DNA of 43,260 bases from Blautia sp. MSJ-9 (GTDB lineage: Bacteria; Bacillota; Clostridia; Lachnospirales; Lachnospiraceae), in contig NZ_JAHLQG010000051.1 of assembly GCF_018919065.1 (NCBI RefSeq), positions 1-43,260 of the forward strand, written 5' to 3'. The translations under genes were made by a program, and so were the position numbers. The notes beneath the pieces are model-generated. The model saw only the letters and a list, made by a program, of their open reading frames with translations. It did not search any database and was not told the origin of the DNA. Positions 34,712-42,970 of the stretch are shown here, piece by piece. Numbering within the stretch: the stretch's first letter is position 1; the number at the start of each line of letters is the position of its first letter.

Positions 34712-34847
34712 CTATCTGTTACCAGAATGTTAAATTAACGTTAAGAAAAAAATTACCTTTCACTCCTTGCCCAGCAGCACGCTTCGCAATGCACAGAATT
34801 TCTCTTTACCACGGTACAATCCTGTCCTGAGTAATTTCCTGCGGTAT

Positions 34848-34900
34848 ATAAAAAGACTTTGAAATACTGATATACTACCATTCACAGTATTCCAAAGTCC
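34848..34900 (-). terminator. Terminator of the acyltransferase gene
   Basis: Minus-strand stem GACTTTGGAATACTG / CAGTATTTCAAAGTC followed by TTTTT, 12 bp after the stop at 34912. Confidence 0.88.
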
Positions 34901-34911
34901 TCAGTTGTGTT

Positions 34912-36417
34912 TTATTCTTTTTCTTCAGGCTTCAGTTCATCTAAATCCAATGCATCCGGCGGAAGCTCATTTAACTGCAATTCCTCCTGCATCTCTTCTG
35001 ACTGTACCGCATCTGCCTGTAAATTTCCTGAATTATTCTCCTGTTTCAGTTCATCCAACAGATCATTATTCTTCATATTTCTGGTTGTTTCTTCCAGCTC
35101 CTGGATCAGATCTTCAAGAGAAAGTAACTCTTCCTCCTCATTCTTAATCTGCTCATCCGGAATATCATCCAGATCATATTCCTCGATATCCAGATGATCC
35201 GTACCTGCTACATTACTGAAACCTTCATGTTTATCTGAGGTACGCTCCATCAGATCATCATCCAGATTAATCTTCTGCATATGACCATCCTGTTCGCTCT
35301 CAGAATCCAGCGTCGCTGCCAGTTCTTCAATCGCTTTCTTTCGTCTGAGAAGTTCATATTCATGATCCTCACGGTCATACTCCTCTTCCAGACCTTCATC
35401 TCTGACTGTCTTATCCTTCTTAATAAGAATAAATGCGATCAGATTCAGTACCCCTGTATACAGAAGATCTACCGGCAGACTTCCCAGAACAAGAACAAAT
35501 ACCAACGATACCCCAAGCAGTACCCAGACATTGTTCATCTCAGGGATCAGCAGAATATACAGACCATTCATAATGATCATGATCGGATAATGGAAGAAAT
35601 AAATTCCCATCGTATGACGTCCCACATAAGTAAGCGGCAGCTTAATATCCGGCAATAGCGCAAGCAGCGTATAGATCAAGATAAAAGATACCAAGTACAT
35701 CAGCAATCTGAGAATGATTCCTTCCGGGTCTGTCAGACCACAGAGTTTATATCCATGATTACCACGGAAAATTGCAATTCCCATATCATTAGTAATCATA
35801 TAATTCGGTATTGCCCACAGCAGTACTGCGGAAATCGGAACCAACACCCATTTCCCCTTAAACTTACGAACTGCAGTGATATATTCACTCTTCCACAGAT
35901 AACCAGCCACAAAGAATGGGAAAAATACCACAATTCTTGATGCAGACAGGAAAGTCGTAAACTCCGGTCTGGTTCCTGCCCATAATGCAATAGCAATGCT
36001 GATCGGAACGATAAATCTGATCTTGCCCAACGCTTCAATAGTAAGACGATAAATAAATAACGCCAGAATATACCACATAACCGTTCCGGTCGGTCTGAGG
36101 ATCTCATAGTCTACAGACCTTCCCAGCCAGATCTGTGAATACCAGGTCAGAGTGTAGCCCAAAATATATGGGATCAGCAGATTCTTAAAATTCTTCAATG
36201 CATTCTGCGGCTTCTTGGACAGATATCCCGAAACAAAAATAAACGCAGGCATGTGGAAAATAGTGATCGCATACCACACATATCTTACCACAGTGTCTAC
36301 CTTTACGAGGTTGAATGCAATAATATGGTTAAATACTACCAGAAAGATAAGCAATACCTTGAAATTATCGATCAGGTAGGAGTAAGGCACAGCCGGCCTC
36401 TCTTTCTTTATTCTCAT
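34912..36417 (-). CDS. Membrane acyltransferase (acyltransferase-3 family) with acidic cytoplasmic tail
   Basis: 501 residues. The N-terminal 340 residues contain about ten membrane segments. Family features are FNHIIAF (His of the active region), FHMPAFIFVSGYLSKK, FFPFFVAGY and GRHTMGIYFFHYP. Such proteins O-acetylate or succinylate surface glycans. The last ~160 residues are strongly acidic and low in complexity (DLDDIPDEQIKNEEEELLSL, QEELQLNELPPDALDLDELK) and likely disordered or interaction-prone. ATG preceded by AAGGA at about nine bases. Close to glycosyltransferase and sugar-transferase genes, consistent with polymer decoration. Confidence 0.85.
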   Translation of the reverse strand: MRIKKERPAVPYSYLIDNFKVLLIFLVVFNHIIAFNLVKVDTVVRYVWYAITIFHMPAFIFVSGYLSKKPQNALKNFKNLLIPYILGYTLTWYSQIWLGRSVDYEILRPTGTVMWYILALFIYRLTIEALGKIRFIVPISIAIALWAGTRPEFTTFLSASRIVVFFPFFVAGYLWKSEYITAVRKFKGKWVLVPISAVLLWAIPNYMITNDMGIAIFRGNHGYKLCGLTDPEGIILRLLMYLVSFILIYTLLALLPDIKLPLTYVGRHTMGIYFFHYPIMIIMNGLYILLIPEMNNVWVLLGVSLVFVLVLGSLPVDLLYTGVLNLIAFILIKKDKTVRDEGLEEEYDREDHEYELLRRKKAIEELAATLDSESEQDGHMQKINLDDDLMERTSDKHEGFSNVAGTDHLDIEEYDLDDIPDEQIKNEEEELLSLEDLIQELEETTRNMKNNDLLDELKQENNSGNLQADAVQSEEMQEELQLNELPPDALDLDELKPEEKE

Positions 36418-36510
36418 ATTAAATACTATCCTTTAATCATATTCATAACCTGACATGAATCGAAGAAATATATTATTTTTCCTCTTCAGCAGGTCACAGT
36501 TATTACACCA

Positions 36511-36519
36511 ATGATAACA
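36511..36519 (-). promoter_or_regulatory. Possible extended -10 promoter of the acyltransferase gene
   Basis: TGT plus TATCAT (36516-36511, minus strand), weak -35 TTCCAT. Leaves a leader of about 90 bases. Confidence 0.35.
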
Positions 36520-36578
36520 TATTTTTACGATTTATGGAATAGGAACTTAATAATCTGTTTAATGAAAGTATTTCCATT

Positions 36579-36667
36579 GTTACTATTCACACGCTACTAT
36601 CCCGCGAGGTGTTTTGGCATGAATATGCCAAAATCCCGAGACATGCCGTGCGAATTTATGCTATACG
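36579..36667 (+). repeat. Dispersed ~88-bp hairpin element, copy C
   Basis: GTTACTATTCACACGCTACT, then CCGCGAGGTGTTTTGGCAT, loop GAAT, ATGCCAAAATCCCGAGACAT, GCCGTGCG, ending TATACG. Outer arms TTCACACG and CGTGCGAA can also pair. An extra hairpin CAGCGCGGT/ACCACGCTG follows (about 36672-36717). It lies in an intergenic stretch between the acyltransferase and the GT2 gene. Confidence 0.8.
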
Positions 36668-36734
36668 CAGCACAGCGCGGTCTGCCAGATTGTATCATCT
36701 GTACAAACCACGCTGTAGATTCATAAATTCAATA

Positions 36735-37490
36735 TTATTTATGACAATATTTCCAAATCCCATGCACTGCATATGAGCAGAAAAAAATACAACTCTTAAT
36801 CCTGCCATAGCCTGCGTACCTGTAAACATTATAAGTCATAGCCGCCGATTTCAGCTTATTTCTGGACTTACCGCCCTCACTTAAGCGATATTTCAGATAC
36901 GGCTTATTAACCCCTGCAGCATAGCCATATTTACGTAGAACCTTCAGCCAGGTAATATAATCCTCATGACTGTCATCGTGCTCCATTGGAAATTCCCGTG
37001 CCACATCTGTTCTCAGCATCACCGAAGAACAGTTAATACTGTTATGCTTCAGAAGTTCTCTGTAGGTGATCTTTTCCTTCACCGGAATGGTACGGCCTGT
37101 ACTGCTTCCGTCTGCCCTCATCAATTCACGGCCCGTAGAGCACAGCACATATCCTGTCTCCTCGAGACAATGCAGCTGTTCTTTCAATTTTCCCTTCTCC
37201 CACCAGTCATCCGCATCCAGAAAGGCAATATAAATTCCCTGTGCAAGCTTCACGCCTTTGTTTCTGGAGCCTGCCGCACCCATATTCTGTTTGTTCTTAA
37301 TATACCGAAAGTCCTCTCTGCCCTCATAGGCAGACAGGACTTCCTGTGTATGGTCCGTGGAACCGTCATCGATCACAAGGAGTTCCACAGAAACTCCCTG
37401 CTCATAAACAGAATCCACAGCCTGTTTAATATACTTCTCTCCGTTGTAAACCGGCATGATCACAGATACCAGCGGTTTATTCATGGTCAT
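36735..37490 (-). CDS. Glycosyltransferase family 2
   Basis: 251 residues. GT-A fold: VSVIMPVYNGEKYIKQAVDS, VIDDGSTDHT, NMGAAGSRNKG, the metal-binding LDADDWW and a SHEDYITW acceptor-site Glu-Asp. No membrane segments apart from a mildly hydrophobic C-terminus, so a peripheral cytoplasmic enzyme. The first ATG overlaps the TGA of the sugar-transferase gene (ATGA); a second ATG follows two codons later. It likely adds a sugar to the lipid-linked unit begun by that enzyme. Donor and acceptor are unknown. Confidence 0.92.
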   Translation of the reverse strand: MTMNKPLVSVIMPVYNGEKYIKQAVDSVYEQGVSVELLVIDDGSTDHTQEVLSAYEGREDFRYIKNKQNMGAAGSRNKGVKLAQGIYIAFLDADDWWEKGKLKEQLHCLEETGYVLCSTGRELMRADGSSTGRTIPVKEKITYRELLKHNSINCSSVMLRTDVAREFPMEHDDSHEDYITWLKVLRKYGYAAGVNKPYLKYRLSEGGKSRNKLKSAAMTYNVYRYAGYGRIKSCIFFCSYAVHGIWKYCHK

Positions 37491-38887
37491 TCCTCCGTTT
37501 TATTCTCTGAAGCTTCAGCGGTTCTGCCGGAATCCTTCAGCGCATTTACCTGCTTGTCGTCTACTCCCTCGGATACCTCTTTCTGGAAAAAGATCTTAAC
37601 TGTCATAAAGATCAGCTTAATATCCAACAGGAAAGAATAGTTCTCAATATAAAACAGGTCCAGTTTTAATTTGTCATAAGGAGTGGTGTTATACTTGCCG
37701 TAAACCTGCGCATATCCAGTCAGTCCGGCTTTTACTTTCAGACGATAATAAAACTCCGGCAGTTCTTTTTCATACTCGTGCATGATCATCTTACGCTCCG
37801 GACGCGGTCCAACCAGAGACATATCTCCCTTAAATACATTGAAAAGCTGCGGCAGTTCATCCAGATGAAGATTTCTCAGCACTCTTCCAACCGGAGTGAT
37901 ACGGGAATCATGCTTGGATGCCAGTCTAGCTCCGTTTTTCTCAGAATCCACGCACATGCTGCGGAATTTGCAGATCTTAAACGGAGTACCTCCTATGGTG
38001 AGACGATCCTGAAAATAAAATACAGGACCTTTGTCGTATGCTTTTACCGCAATCGCTATGATCAGCATGATTGGTGAAGTTATGATAATGCCAATTCCGG
38101 AAACCAGAATATCCAGTACTCTCTTTGCAACACGCTGATCTACTGACAGCCCCATGTTTCGAGACATCAGAAGCGGAGTGTCAAAAAGATGGATACGTTC
38201 ACTTCCCATCAAAATGATATCTGAAATCTTCGGACTGACATAGCATCGAATCGAATGCGCAAAGCAAAACTTCAGATAGCGGTTTCTCTCTGTTGACGGC
38301 AGATCCCATATGATCACTCCATCATAATCCCGCATCATTCTGTGAATTTCTTTCTCTCCCTTGCTGACATGAACCTTACCACTGATATCGTATTTATCCT
38401 TTCTGGAATTCATCTTGTGGATCAGGTCATCTCCCGGATCACGGTCGCCGTAAATAACCAGCAATTTACGTGCACGATATAATTTGGAATAAATATATCT
38501 GGAGCCAAAAATCCAGATAATGATCAGTATCAACTGGATCATCGTCATCTCGATCATCGGCCATATGCTCAGAAACCATCTGTTGATCAGAGTGATCTCC
38601 AGATATTCCACTGCATTCGTACACAAGAGTGCCAGTGTCAGGGAATAAAATACGTCTATCCTCTTAAGATATCCGACTTTCAGTCCACCGTACAGCTTTG
38701 CAAACATGGCAAACATCAGACCGTAAATCGCGATCAGTACCCAGTTACCTTTTCGCCAGAATGGTTCATCGATCTGTCCCCTGTAGACTGTGTACCACAC
38801 ATAGGCAAAGACAGCCATCTGTGCCAGTACAACCAGACTCGCCAGACAGAACACGATAAATCGTTTATAATCTTCTCTCTTACTCAC
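37487..38887 (-). CDS. Undecaprenyl-phosphate sugar-1-phosphate transferase (WbaP/EpsL-type)
   Basis: 466 residues; GTG start with AGAGG upstream. Four N-terminal membrane segments (about 10-130), a nucleotide-binding-like middle (LLVIYGDRDPGDDLIHKM) and a further membrane helix near 265-285. The bacterial sugar-transferase domain follows: GPVFYFQDRLTIGGTPFKICKFRSM, HLDELPQLFNVFKGDMSLVGPRPE and KAGLTGYAQVYG. It transfers a sugar phosphate to undecaprenyl phosphate to start an exopolysaccharide or capsule unit. First gene of a pair with the GT2. Confidence 0.93.
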   Translation of the reverse strand: MSKREDYKRFIVFCLASLVVLAQMAVFAYVWYTVYRGQIDEPFWRKGNWVLIAIYGLMFAMFAKLYGGLKVGYLKRIDVFYSLTLALLCTNAVEYLEITLINRWFLSIWPMIEMTMIQLILIIIWIFGSRYIYSKLYRARKLLVIYGDRDPGDDLIHKMNSRKDKYDISGKVHVSKGEKEIHRMMRDYDGVIIWDLPSTERNRYLKFCFAHSIRCYVSPKISDIILMGSERIHLFDTPLLMSRNMGLSVDQRVAKRVLDILVSGIGIIITSPIMLIIAIAVKAYDKGPVFYFQDRLTIGGTPFKICKFRSMCVDSEKNGARLASKHDSRITPVGRVLRNLHLDELPQLFNVFKGDMSLVGPRPERKMIMHEYEKELPEFYYRLKVKAGLTGYAQVYGKYNTTPYDKLKLDLFYIENYSFLLDIKLIFMTVKIFFQKEVSEGVDDKQVNALKDSGRTAEASENKTEE

Positions 38888-38982
38888 GTGATAACCTCTG
38901 TTTCTTTAAGTCCGGCGGATAGATCATCCGCTCTGTTGTTTGTTCATAACCAGATACCTGCTTCGCAGTCTGGCTGAATATC

Positions 38983-39032
38983 GTTACTGTTTACTCTGTT
39001 CTCTGCAACAACAGCATCATACGAACAGTAAC
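38983..39032 (-). other. Inverted repeat in the sugar-transferase leader
   Basis: GTTACTGT and ACAGTAAC enclose a second dyad CTGTT/AACAG, giving a leader hairpin about 100 bases before the start codon. The GTTACTGTT ends recall the dispersed element, but the rest does not match. Two TATAAT-like -10s lie near 39117-39136 on the minus strand. Confidence 0.45.
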
Positions 39033-39284
39033 TACATCTTCAAAAAGAATATCTGCATCAGACCTGCACCATCGATACACTGTCTTCTTTTAGTCAGATA
39101 CCATAAAGTCTTACCTATTATAACGTAAGAAGTATTATACGTCCACCCGTTTTCCTTAAATTTGTGTATATTTACGTATCACACTTCTTCCATTTTTCCC
39201 CATTATTTTGTGTATAATGTATAATTTTTCGTCGATTTAACGTGGTTTGTAGCGAAAATTTTACATATTTTTTTCAGAAACCTA

Positions 39285-39313
39285 TGGAAATATGCAAAAA
39301 AAAATTGTATAAT
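39285..39313 (+). promoter_or_regulatory. Probable glgCD promoter
   Basis: TGGAAA (39285-39290), 17-bp spacer, TATAAT (39308-39313), about 35 bp before the glgC start. A further TATAAT lies near 39210-39225. The rest of 38888-39347 is AT-rich with no open frame. Confidence 0.5.
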
Positions 39314-39347
39314 ATTGTGTAATAAATGAAAGCGAGGGTTCACTATT

Positions 39348-40487
39348 ATGAAACAAAATAGTATGTTGGCCATGATCCTGGCCGGCGGTCGTGGCAGCCG
39401 TCTGCATGATCTTACCAATAAAGTGGCAAAGCCAGCCGTTTCATACGGCGGTAAATATCGTATCGTAGACTTTCCTTTAAGTAACTGTGCCAACAGCGGT
39501 GTTAACGTAGTTGGTGTTCTTACACAGTATGAATCCATTCAGCTGAACAGCTATGTTGCAGCCGGCGGACGCTGGGGACTTGATGCCAAAGACAGCGGTG
39601 TTTACGTTCTTCCTCCGCGTGAGAAAGCTGATGAGAATCTGAATGTATATCGTGGAACCGCAGATGCGATCTCCCAGAATATCGACTTTATCGACAAATT
39701 TGATCCTGAATATGTTCTCGTTCTTTCCGGTGACCATATTTATAAGATGAATTATGATGAGATGCTTGCAGCTCACAAAGCAGCTAATGCAGATGCTACT
39801 ATCGCAGTTATCGAAGTCCCGATGAAAGAAGCAAGCCGTTTCGGTATCATGAACACCGATGAAACAGGCCGTATTGTTGAATTCGAAGAAAAACCGGAAC
39901 ATCCGAAGAGCAATCTTGCATCCATGGGTATCTATATCTTCACATGGAAACTTCTCCGCAAGATGCTGATGGCCGATATCAAGAATCCAGATTCCAACCA
40001 TGACTTTGGTAAAGATATCATCCCTACTATGCTTAACGATAACAAGACTCTTTATGCATATAAATTCAAAGGCTACTGGAAAGATGTTGGTACCATCGAC
40101 TCTCTCTGGGAAGCAAACATGGATCTGTTAAGTTCTAAGAACGAACTGGATCTGGGCGACCCGGCATGGAAGATTTATACAGAAGACGTTACTGCTCTTC
40201 CACAGTATATCAGTGCAGAGGCAGATGTTAAAGATGCATACATTACACAGGGCTGTGTTGTTGCAGGTGAAGTGAAACATTCCGTTCTTTTTACAGGCGT
40301 TAAGATTGGTGCCGGTGCGAAAGTTATCGACAGTGTACTGATGCCAGGTGCTATTGTAGAAGAGGGTGCTGTTGTTCAGCGTACACTTGTAGCTGATGGT
40401 ATCCGCATCGGTAAGGGTGCTGTTGTAGGCAGTGCAGACAGCGAGCACATCGAGCTTGTAGCGAAACGTGTAAAGGGGGCAGAATAA
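39348..40487 (+). CDS. glgC: Glucose-1-phosphate adenylyltransferase, catalytic subunit
   Basis: 379 residues. It makes ADP-glucose from glucose-1-phosphate and ATP, the committed step of glycogen synthesis. N-terminal nucleotidyltransferase domain: [20 protein letters not shown] (ATP site), [18 protein letters not shown] and [12 protein letters not shown]. The C-terminal left-handed beta-helix contains [18 protein letters not shown] and hexapeptide-like repeats. Full length. It is followed two bases later by glgD. Confidence 0.97.
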   Translation: MKQNSMLAMILAGGRGSRLHDLTNKVAKPAVSYGGKYRIVDFPLSNCANSGVNVVGVLTQYESIQLNSYVAAGGRWGLDAKDSGVYVLPPREKADENLNVYRGTADAISQNIDFIDKFDPEYVLVLSGDHIYKMNYDEMLAAHKAANADATIAVIEVPMKEASRFGIMNTDETGRIVEFEEKPEHPKSNLASMGIYIFTWKLLRKMLMADIKNPDSNHDFGKDIIPTMLNDNKTLYAYKFKGYWKDVGTIDSLWEANMDLLSSKNELDLGDPAWKIYTEDVTALPQYISAEADVKDAYITQGCVVAGEVKHSVLFTGVKIGAGAKVIDSVLMPGAIVEEGAVVQRTLVADGIRIGKGAVVGSADSEHIELVAKRVKGAE

Positions 40488-40488
40488 T

Positions 40489-41604
40489 ATGTATAAGGCA
40501 TTTGGTATCGTAAACTCCTCCGGGAGAAATATTTATGTAGATGGTATGCAGGATTATCGCCCGATCGGCGCGTTTTCCTTCCTTGGAAGATACAGAGTCA
40601 TCGACTTCCCTATCTCCAATATGACTAACAGCAATATTGACCGTATCCAGGTTTATATCAACAATAAACCACGTTCCGTTGTAGAACACGTTGGAACAGG
40701 ACGTCATTACAACATCAACTCCAAGAGCGGCAAACTTCAGCTTCTCTTCTCAGAGCACAACAATGACAATGATATCTACAATACAGATATCTCCTGCTAC
40801 ATGGACAATATGGAATCTCTGAGCCGAATGACTCATCCATATGTTGTTATCGCTCCGAACTACATGGTTTATTCCATTGATTTTAACCAGTTTATACATA
40901 CACATATTGACTCCGGTGCAGATGTTACTCTGCTTTATCACTCTGTTGACAATGCAAGAGAAGCTTATCTGACATGTAACGTTCTGGAACTGAACCGCCA
41001 GAAAGGTGTTGAGTCTATCGGACCGAACCACGGTAATAAAAAGAACCAGAATATCTACATGGATACCTGCATCATGAAGACTGAGCTCTTTATCAGCCTG
41101 GTAAAAGAAGCTAAGAAGCTTTCCTCCATGTACACTCTGACAGATATCCTGAATGACAAATGTGAAACTCTGGATATCCGTGGCGTTGCACATAAGGGAT
41201 ACTTTGCAAGCATTACAGATTTCCCAAGCTACTATGCAGCAAACATGGATCTTCTTGACTACGAAGCAGCTCAGGAACTCTTCCATGAGAACTGGCCAAT
41301 CTATACACGTACCAACGACTCCTGCCCGACTCAGTATTTCGATACAGCAGAAGTTAAGAACTCCGTAATCTCCAATGGCTGCCGAATTGAAGGTACTGTT
41401 GAGAATTCCGTAATCGGACGTGGATGCGTGATCAAGAAGGGTGCTGTTGTTAAGAATAGTGTTGTACTCGCTGAAGTTACAATCGGTGAAGATGTTCACG
41501 TAGAGAATGAAGTCGTTGACAAATGGGCACGACTCATTCATAAGAAAGAAATCGTATCTCCTGCTGACCAGCCTGGTTATATCAGGAGAAATGATACTCT
41601 GTAA
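40489..41604 (+). CDS. glgD: GlgD, non-catalytic partner of ADP-glucose pyrophosphorylase
   Basis: 371 residues. Same overall fold as GlgC, but the N-terminal ATP motif is missing: MYKAFGIVNSSGRN then GRYRVIDFPISNMTNSNID. The C-terminal beta-helix is kept (VKNSVISNGCRIEGTVENSV). In Gram-positive bacteria GlgD pairs with GlgC and raises its activity. Immediately follows glgC and ends before a strong terminator. Confidence 0.96.
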   Translation: MYKAFGIVNSSGRNIYVDGMQDYRPIGAFSFLGRYRVIDFPISNMTNSNIDRIQVYINNKPRSVVEHVGTGRHYNINSKSGKLQLLFSEHNNDNDIYNTDISCYMDNMESLSRMTHPYVVIAPNYMVYSIDFNQFIHTHIDSGADVTLLYHSVDNAREAYLTCNVLELNRQKGVESIGPNHGNKKNQNIYMDTCIMKTELFISLVKEAKKLSSMYTLTDILNDKCETLDIRGVAHKGYFASITDFPSYYAANMDLLDYEAAQELFHENWPIYTRTNDSCPTQYFDTAEVKNSVISNGCRIEGTVENSVIGRGCVIKKGAVVKNSVVLAEVTIGEDVHVENEVVDKWARLIHKKEIVSPADQPGYIRRNDTL

Positions 41605-41622
41605 TTAATGATTAGTTAGATG

Positions 41623-41662
41623 AAAAGATCCCCTGGAAGTCGCACCTTCCAGGGGATCTTTT
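41623..41662 (+). terminator. glgCD terminator
   Basis: Perfect 17-bp stem AAAAGATCCCCTGGAAG / CTTCCAGGGGATCTTTT with a 6-base loop, 18 bp after the glgD stop. Confidence 0.93.
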
Positions 41663-41698
41663 AGGTTACAATTTGTTCTAAGATATGATACACTTATT

Positions 41699-41726
41699 CT
41701 GTTGTCACATCCCACACCGACAACAG
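41699..41726 (+). other. 5' hairpin ahead of the toxin-like peptide
   Basis: CTGTTGTC / GACAACAG (8 perfect pairs) ends three bases before the GGGAGG ribosome site. This resembles 5' stems that dampen translation of type I toxins. Confidence 0.55.
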
Positions 41727-41741
41727 GCGGGAGGTGAGTAC

Positions 41742-41867
41742 ATGCCAATGTTACTTCATATCTTCATTACAGATCTTATTTCTTTTATGCTCTCTGTCTT
41801 AGCAGGCATCCTTAGTAATTACATATATAATAAGCTGACAGAACATAAACGTGACAATAAGAAATAA
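41742..41867 (+). CDS. Type I toxin-like small membrane peptide (41 residues)
   Basis: ATG at 41742 with GGGAGG seven bases upstream. MPMLLHIFITDLISFMLSVL then AGILSNYIYNKLTEHKRDNKK: one membrane helix followed by a basic, hydrophilic tail. This topology is shared with Fst/TxpA-type toxins and other small hydrophobic peptides. A hairpin precedes the ribosome site and a strong terminator follows, making a compact unit of about 240 bp between glgD and rplY. An antisense RNA would be expected but is not directly visible. It could instead be a non-toxic small membrane protein. Confidence 0.6.
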   Translation: MPMLLHIFITDLISFMLSVLAGILSNYIYNKLTEHKRDNKK

Positions 41868-41893
41868 GCGGAACCTCAACCGTAAATCGAGTG

Positions 41894-41930
41894 AACCCCC
41901 GGAAGCAGCCACTTCTGGGGGTTCTTTGTT
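41894..41930 (+). terminator. Terminator of the toxin-like unit
   Basis: AACCCCCGGAAG / CTTCTGGGGGTT stem followed by CTTTG-TTTTG, 26 bp after the stop. Confidence 0.85.
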
Positions 41931-42103
41931 TTGTGAATACCGTCAATATTACTTCTTACTTTCATATCCGTTACAATTATAACATATGCTATTCCGAAAA
42001 GCAATACGCCTAATTTTTCAGGTCAGATAACATTTTAAGCAGATATACACAATTTATTTCATCCAAATTTGTAAGATTTCACAAATTCTTCACACTTTCC
42101 CCC

Positions 42104-42131
42104 TTGCATTTCATCCCTTGCGTGTTATAAT
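42104..42131 (+). promoter_or_regulatory. rplY/ctc promoter
   Basis: TTGCAT (42104-42109), 16-bp spacer, TATAAT (42126-42131). The 130-base leader contains a hairpin TACTTAA...GAGCAT/ATGCTC...TTAAGTA (42181-42221) of unknown role. Confidence 0.65.
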
Positions 42132-42271
42132 ACAGCTGTAACAAAGGTAAAGAACAAGCAAACAACTGAATACTCAAAAATACTTAACACCACCTGGAGC
42201 ATAATAGATGCTCATTAAGTAAAGATAGTGTCAAGCGTGTCACCTCAGCTGTAAAATGGAGGAAAAGTCAA

Positions 42272-42865
42272 ATGAATACTTTAAAAGCTGAAAAAAGAAC
42301 AATGGACACAAAGGCCAAAAAATTAAGAAGAGAAGGCTACGTTACAGGTAACGTATTTGGCAGAGAAATGGAAGGTTCCATTCCTGTTAAGATTGAGAAA
42401 TCTGCAGTCGAGAAACTTCTCAAAACAAGCAACAAAGGTAGCCAGATCATGCTGGATGTAGATGGTCAGTCTTATGACGTACTGATCAAAGAGATCCAGT
42501 TCAATCCGTTAAAAGGACAGGTGGATGAAATAGATTTCCAGGCACTGGTAAGCAATGAGAAAGTACATTCTGTAGCAGAGATCGTACTTGTAAACCATGA
42601 CAAACTGGCAGCTGGTGTATTACAGCAGCATCTGGAAGAAATCTCCTTCCGTGCTCTCCCATCAGCACTGGTAGACAAAGTTATGGTAGATGTCGGTGAC
42701 ATGAAAGTCGGCGACGTGATCAAAGTCAAAGACCTCGCCATTGCTCAGGATAAAGATGTAGACTTAAAGACAGACCTCGAAGCCGCAGTTGTATCCGTAG
42801 CCACAGTTCACGTAGACCCGGCTCTGGAAGCTGAGGAAGAGGCTGCTGAAGAAGAAGCTAAATAA
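42272..42865 (+). CDS. rplY: 50S ribosomal protein L25 / general stress protein Ctc
   Basis: 197 residues, the longer two-domain form (TL5/CTC type). The N-terminal 5S-rRNA-binding domain has LKAEKRTMDTKAKKLRREGYVTGNVFG. A C-terminal beta domain follows, including EISFRALPSALVDKVMVDV, with an acidic Glu-rich tail. It binds 5S rRNA in the central protuberance and is stress-induced in many Firmicutes. GGAGG lies nine bases or so before the ATG. Transcribed alone, with a terminator just after. Confidence 0.95.
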   Translation: MNTLKAEKRTMDTKAKKLRREGYVTGNVFGREMEGSIPVKIEKSAVEKLLKTSNKGSQIMLDVDGQSYDVLIKEIQFNPLKGQVDEIDFQALVSNEKVHSVAEIVLVNHDKLAAGVLQQHLEEISFRALPSALVDKVMVDVGDMKVGDVIKVKDLAIAQDKDVDLKTDLEAAVVSVATVHVDPALEAEEEAAEEEAK

Positions 42866-42887
42866 CATAATATCTCTTTTAACACCT

Positions 42888-42921
42888 ATTCAGGTACGCT
42901 AATGCGTACCTGAATTTTTTT
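42888..42921 (+). terminator. rplY terminator
   Basis: ATTCAGGTACGC / GCGTACCTGAAT perfect stem with TAAT loop and a run of seven T. Confidence 0.93.
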
Positions 42922-42970
42922 GTCAGAATATACTATTCCTAACAGACATTTACAAGTGAATTAAAAACTT

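Noticed and set aside
38983..39032. GTTACTGTT ends suggesting a fourth dispersed element
   Set aside because: Neither orientation continues into the element core; kept as an inverted repeat only.
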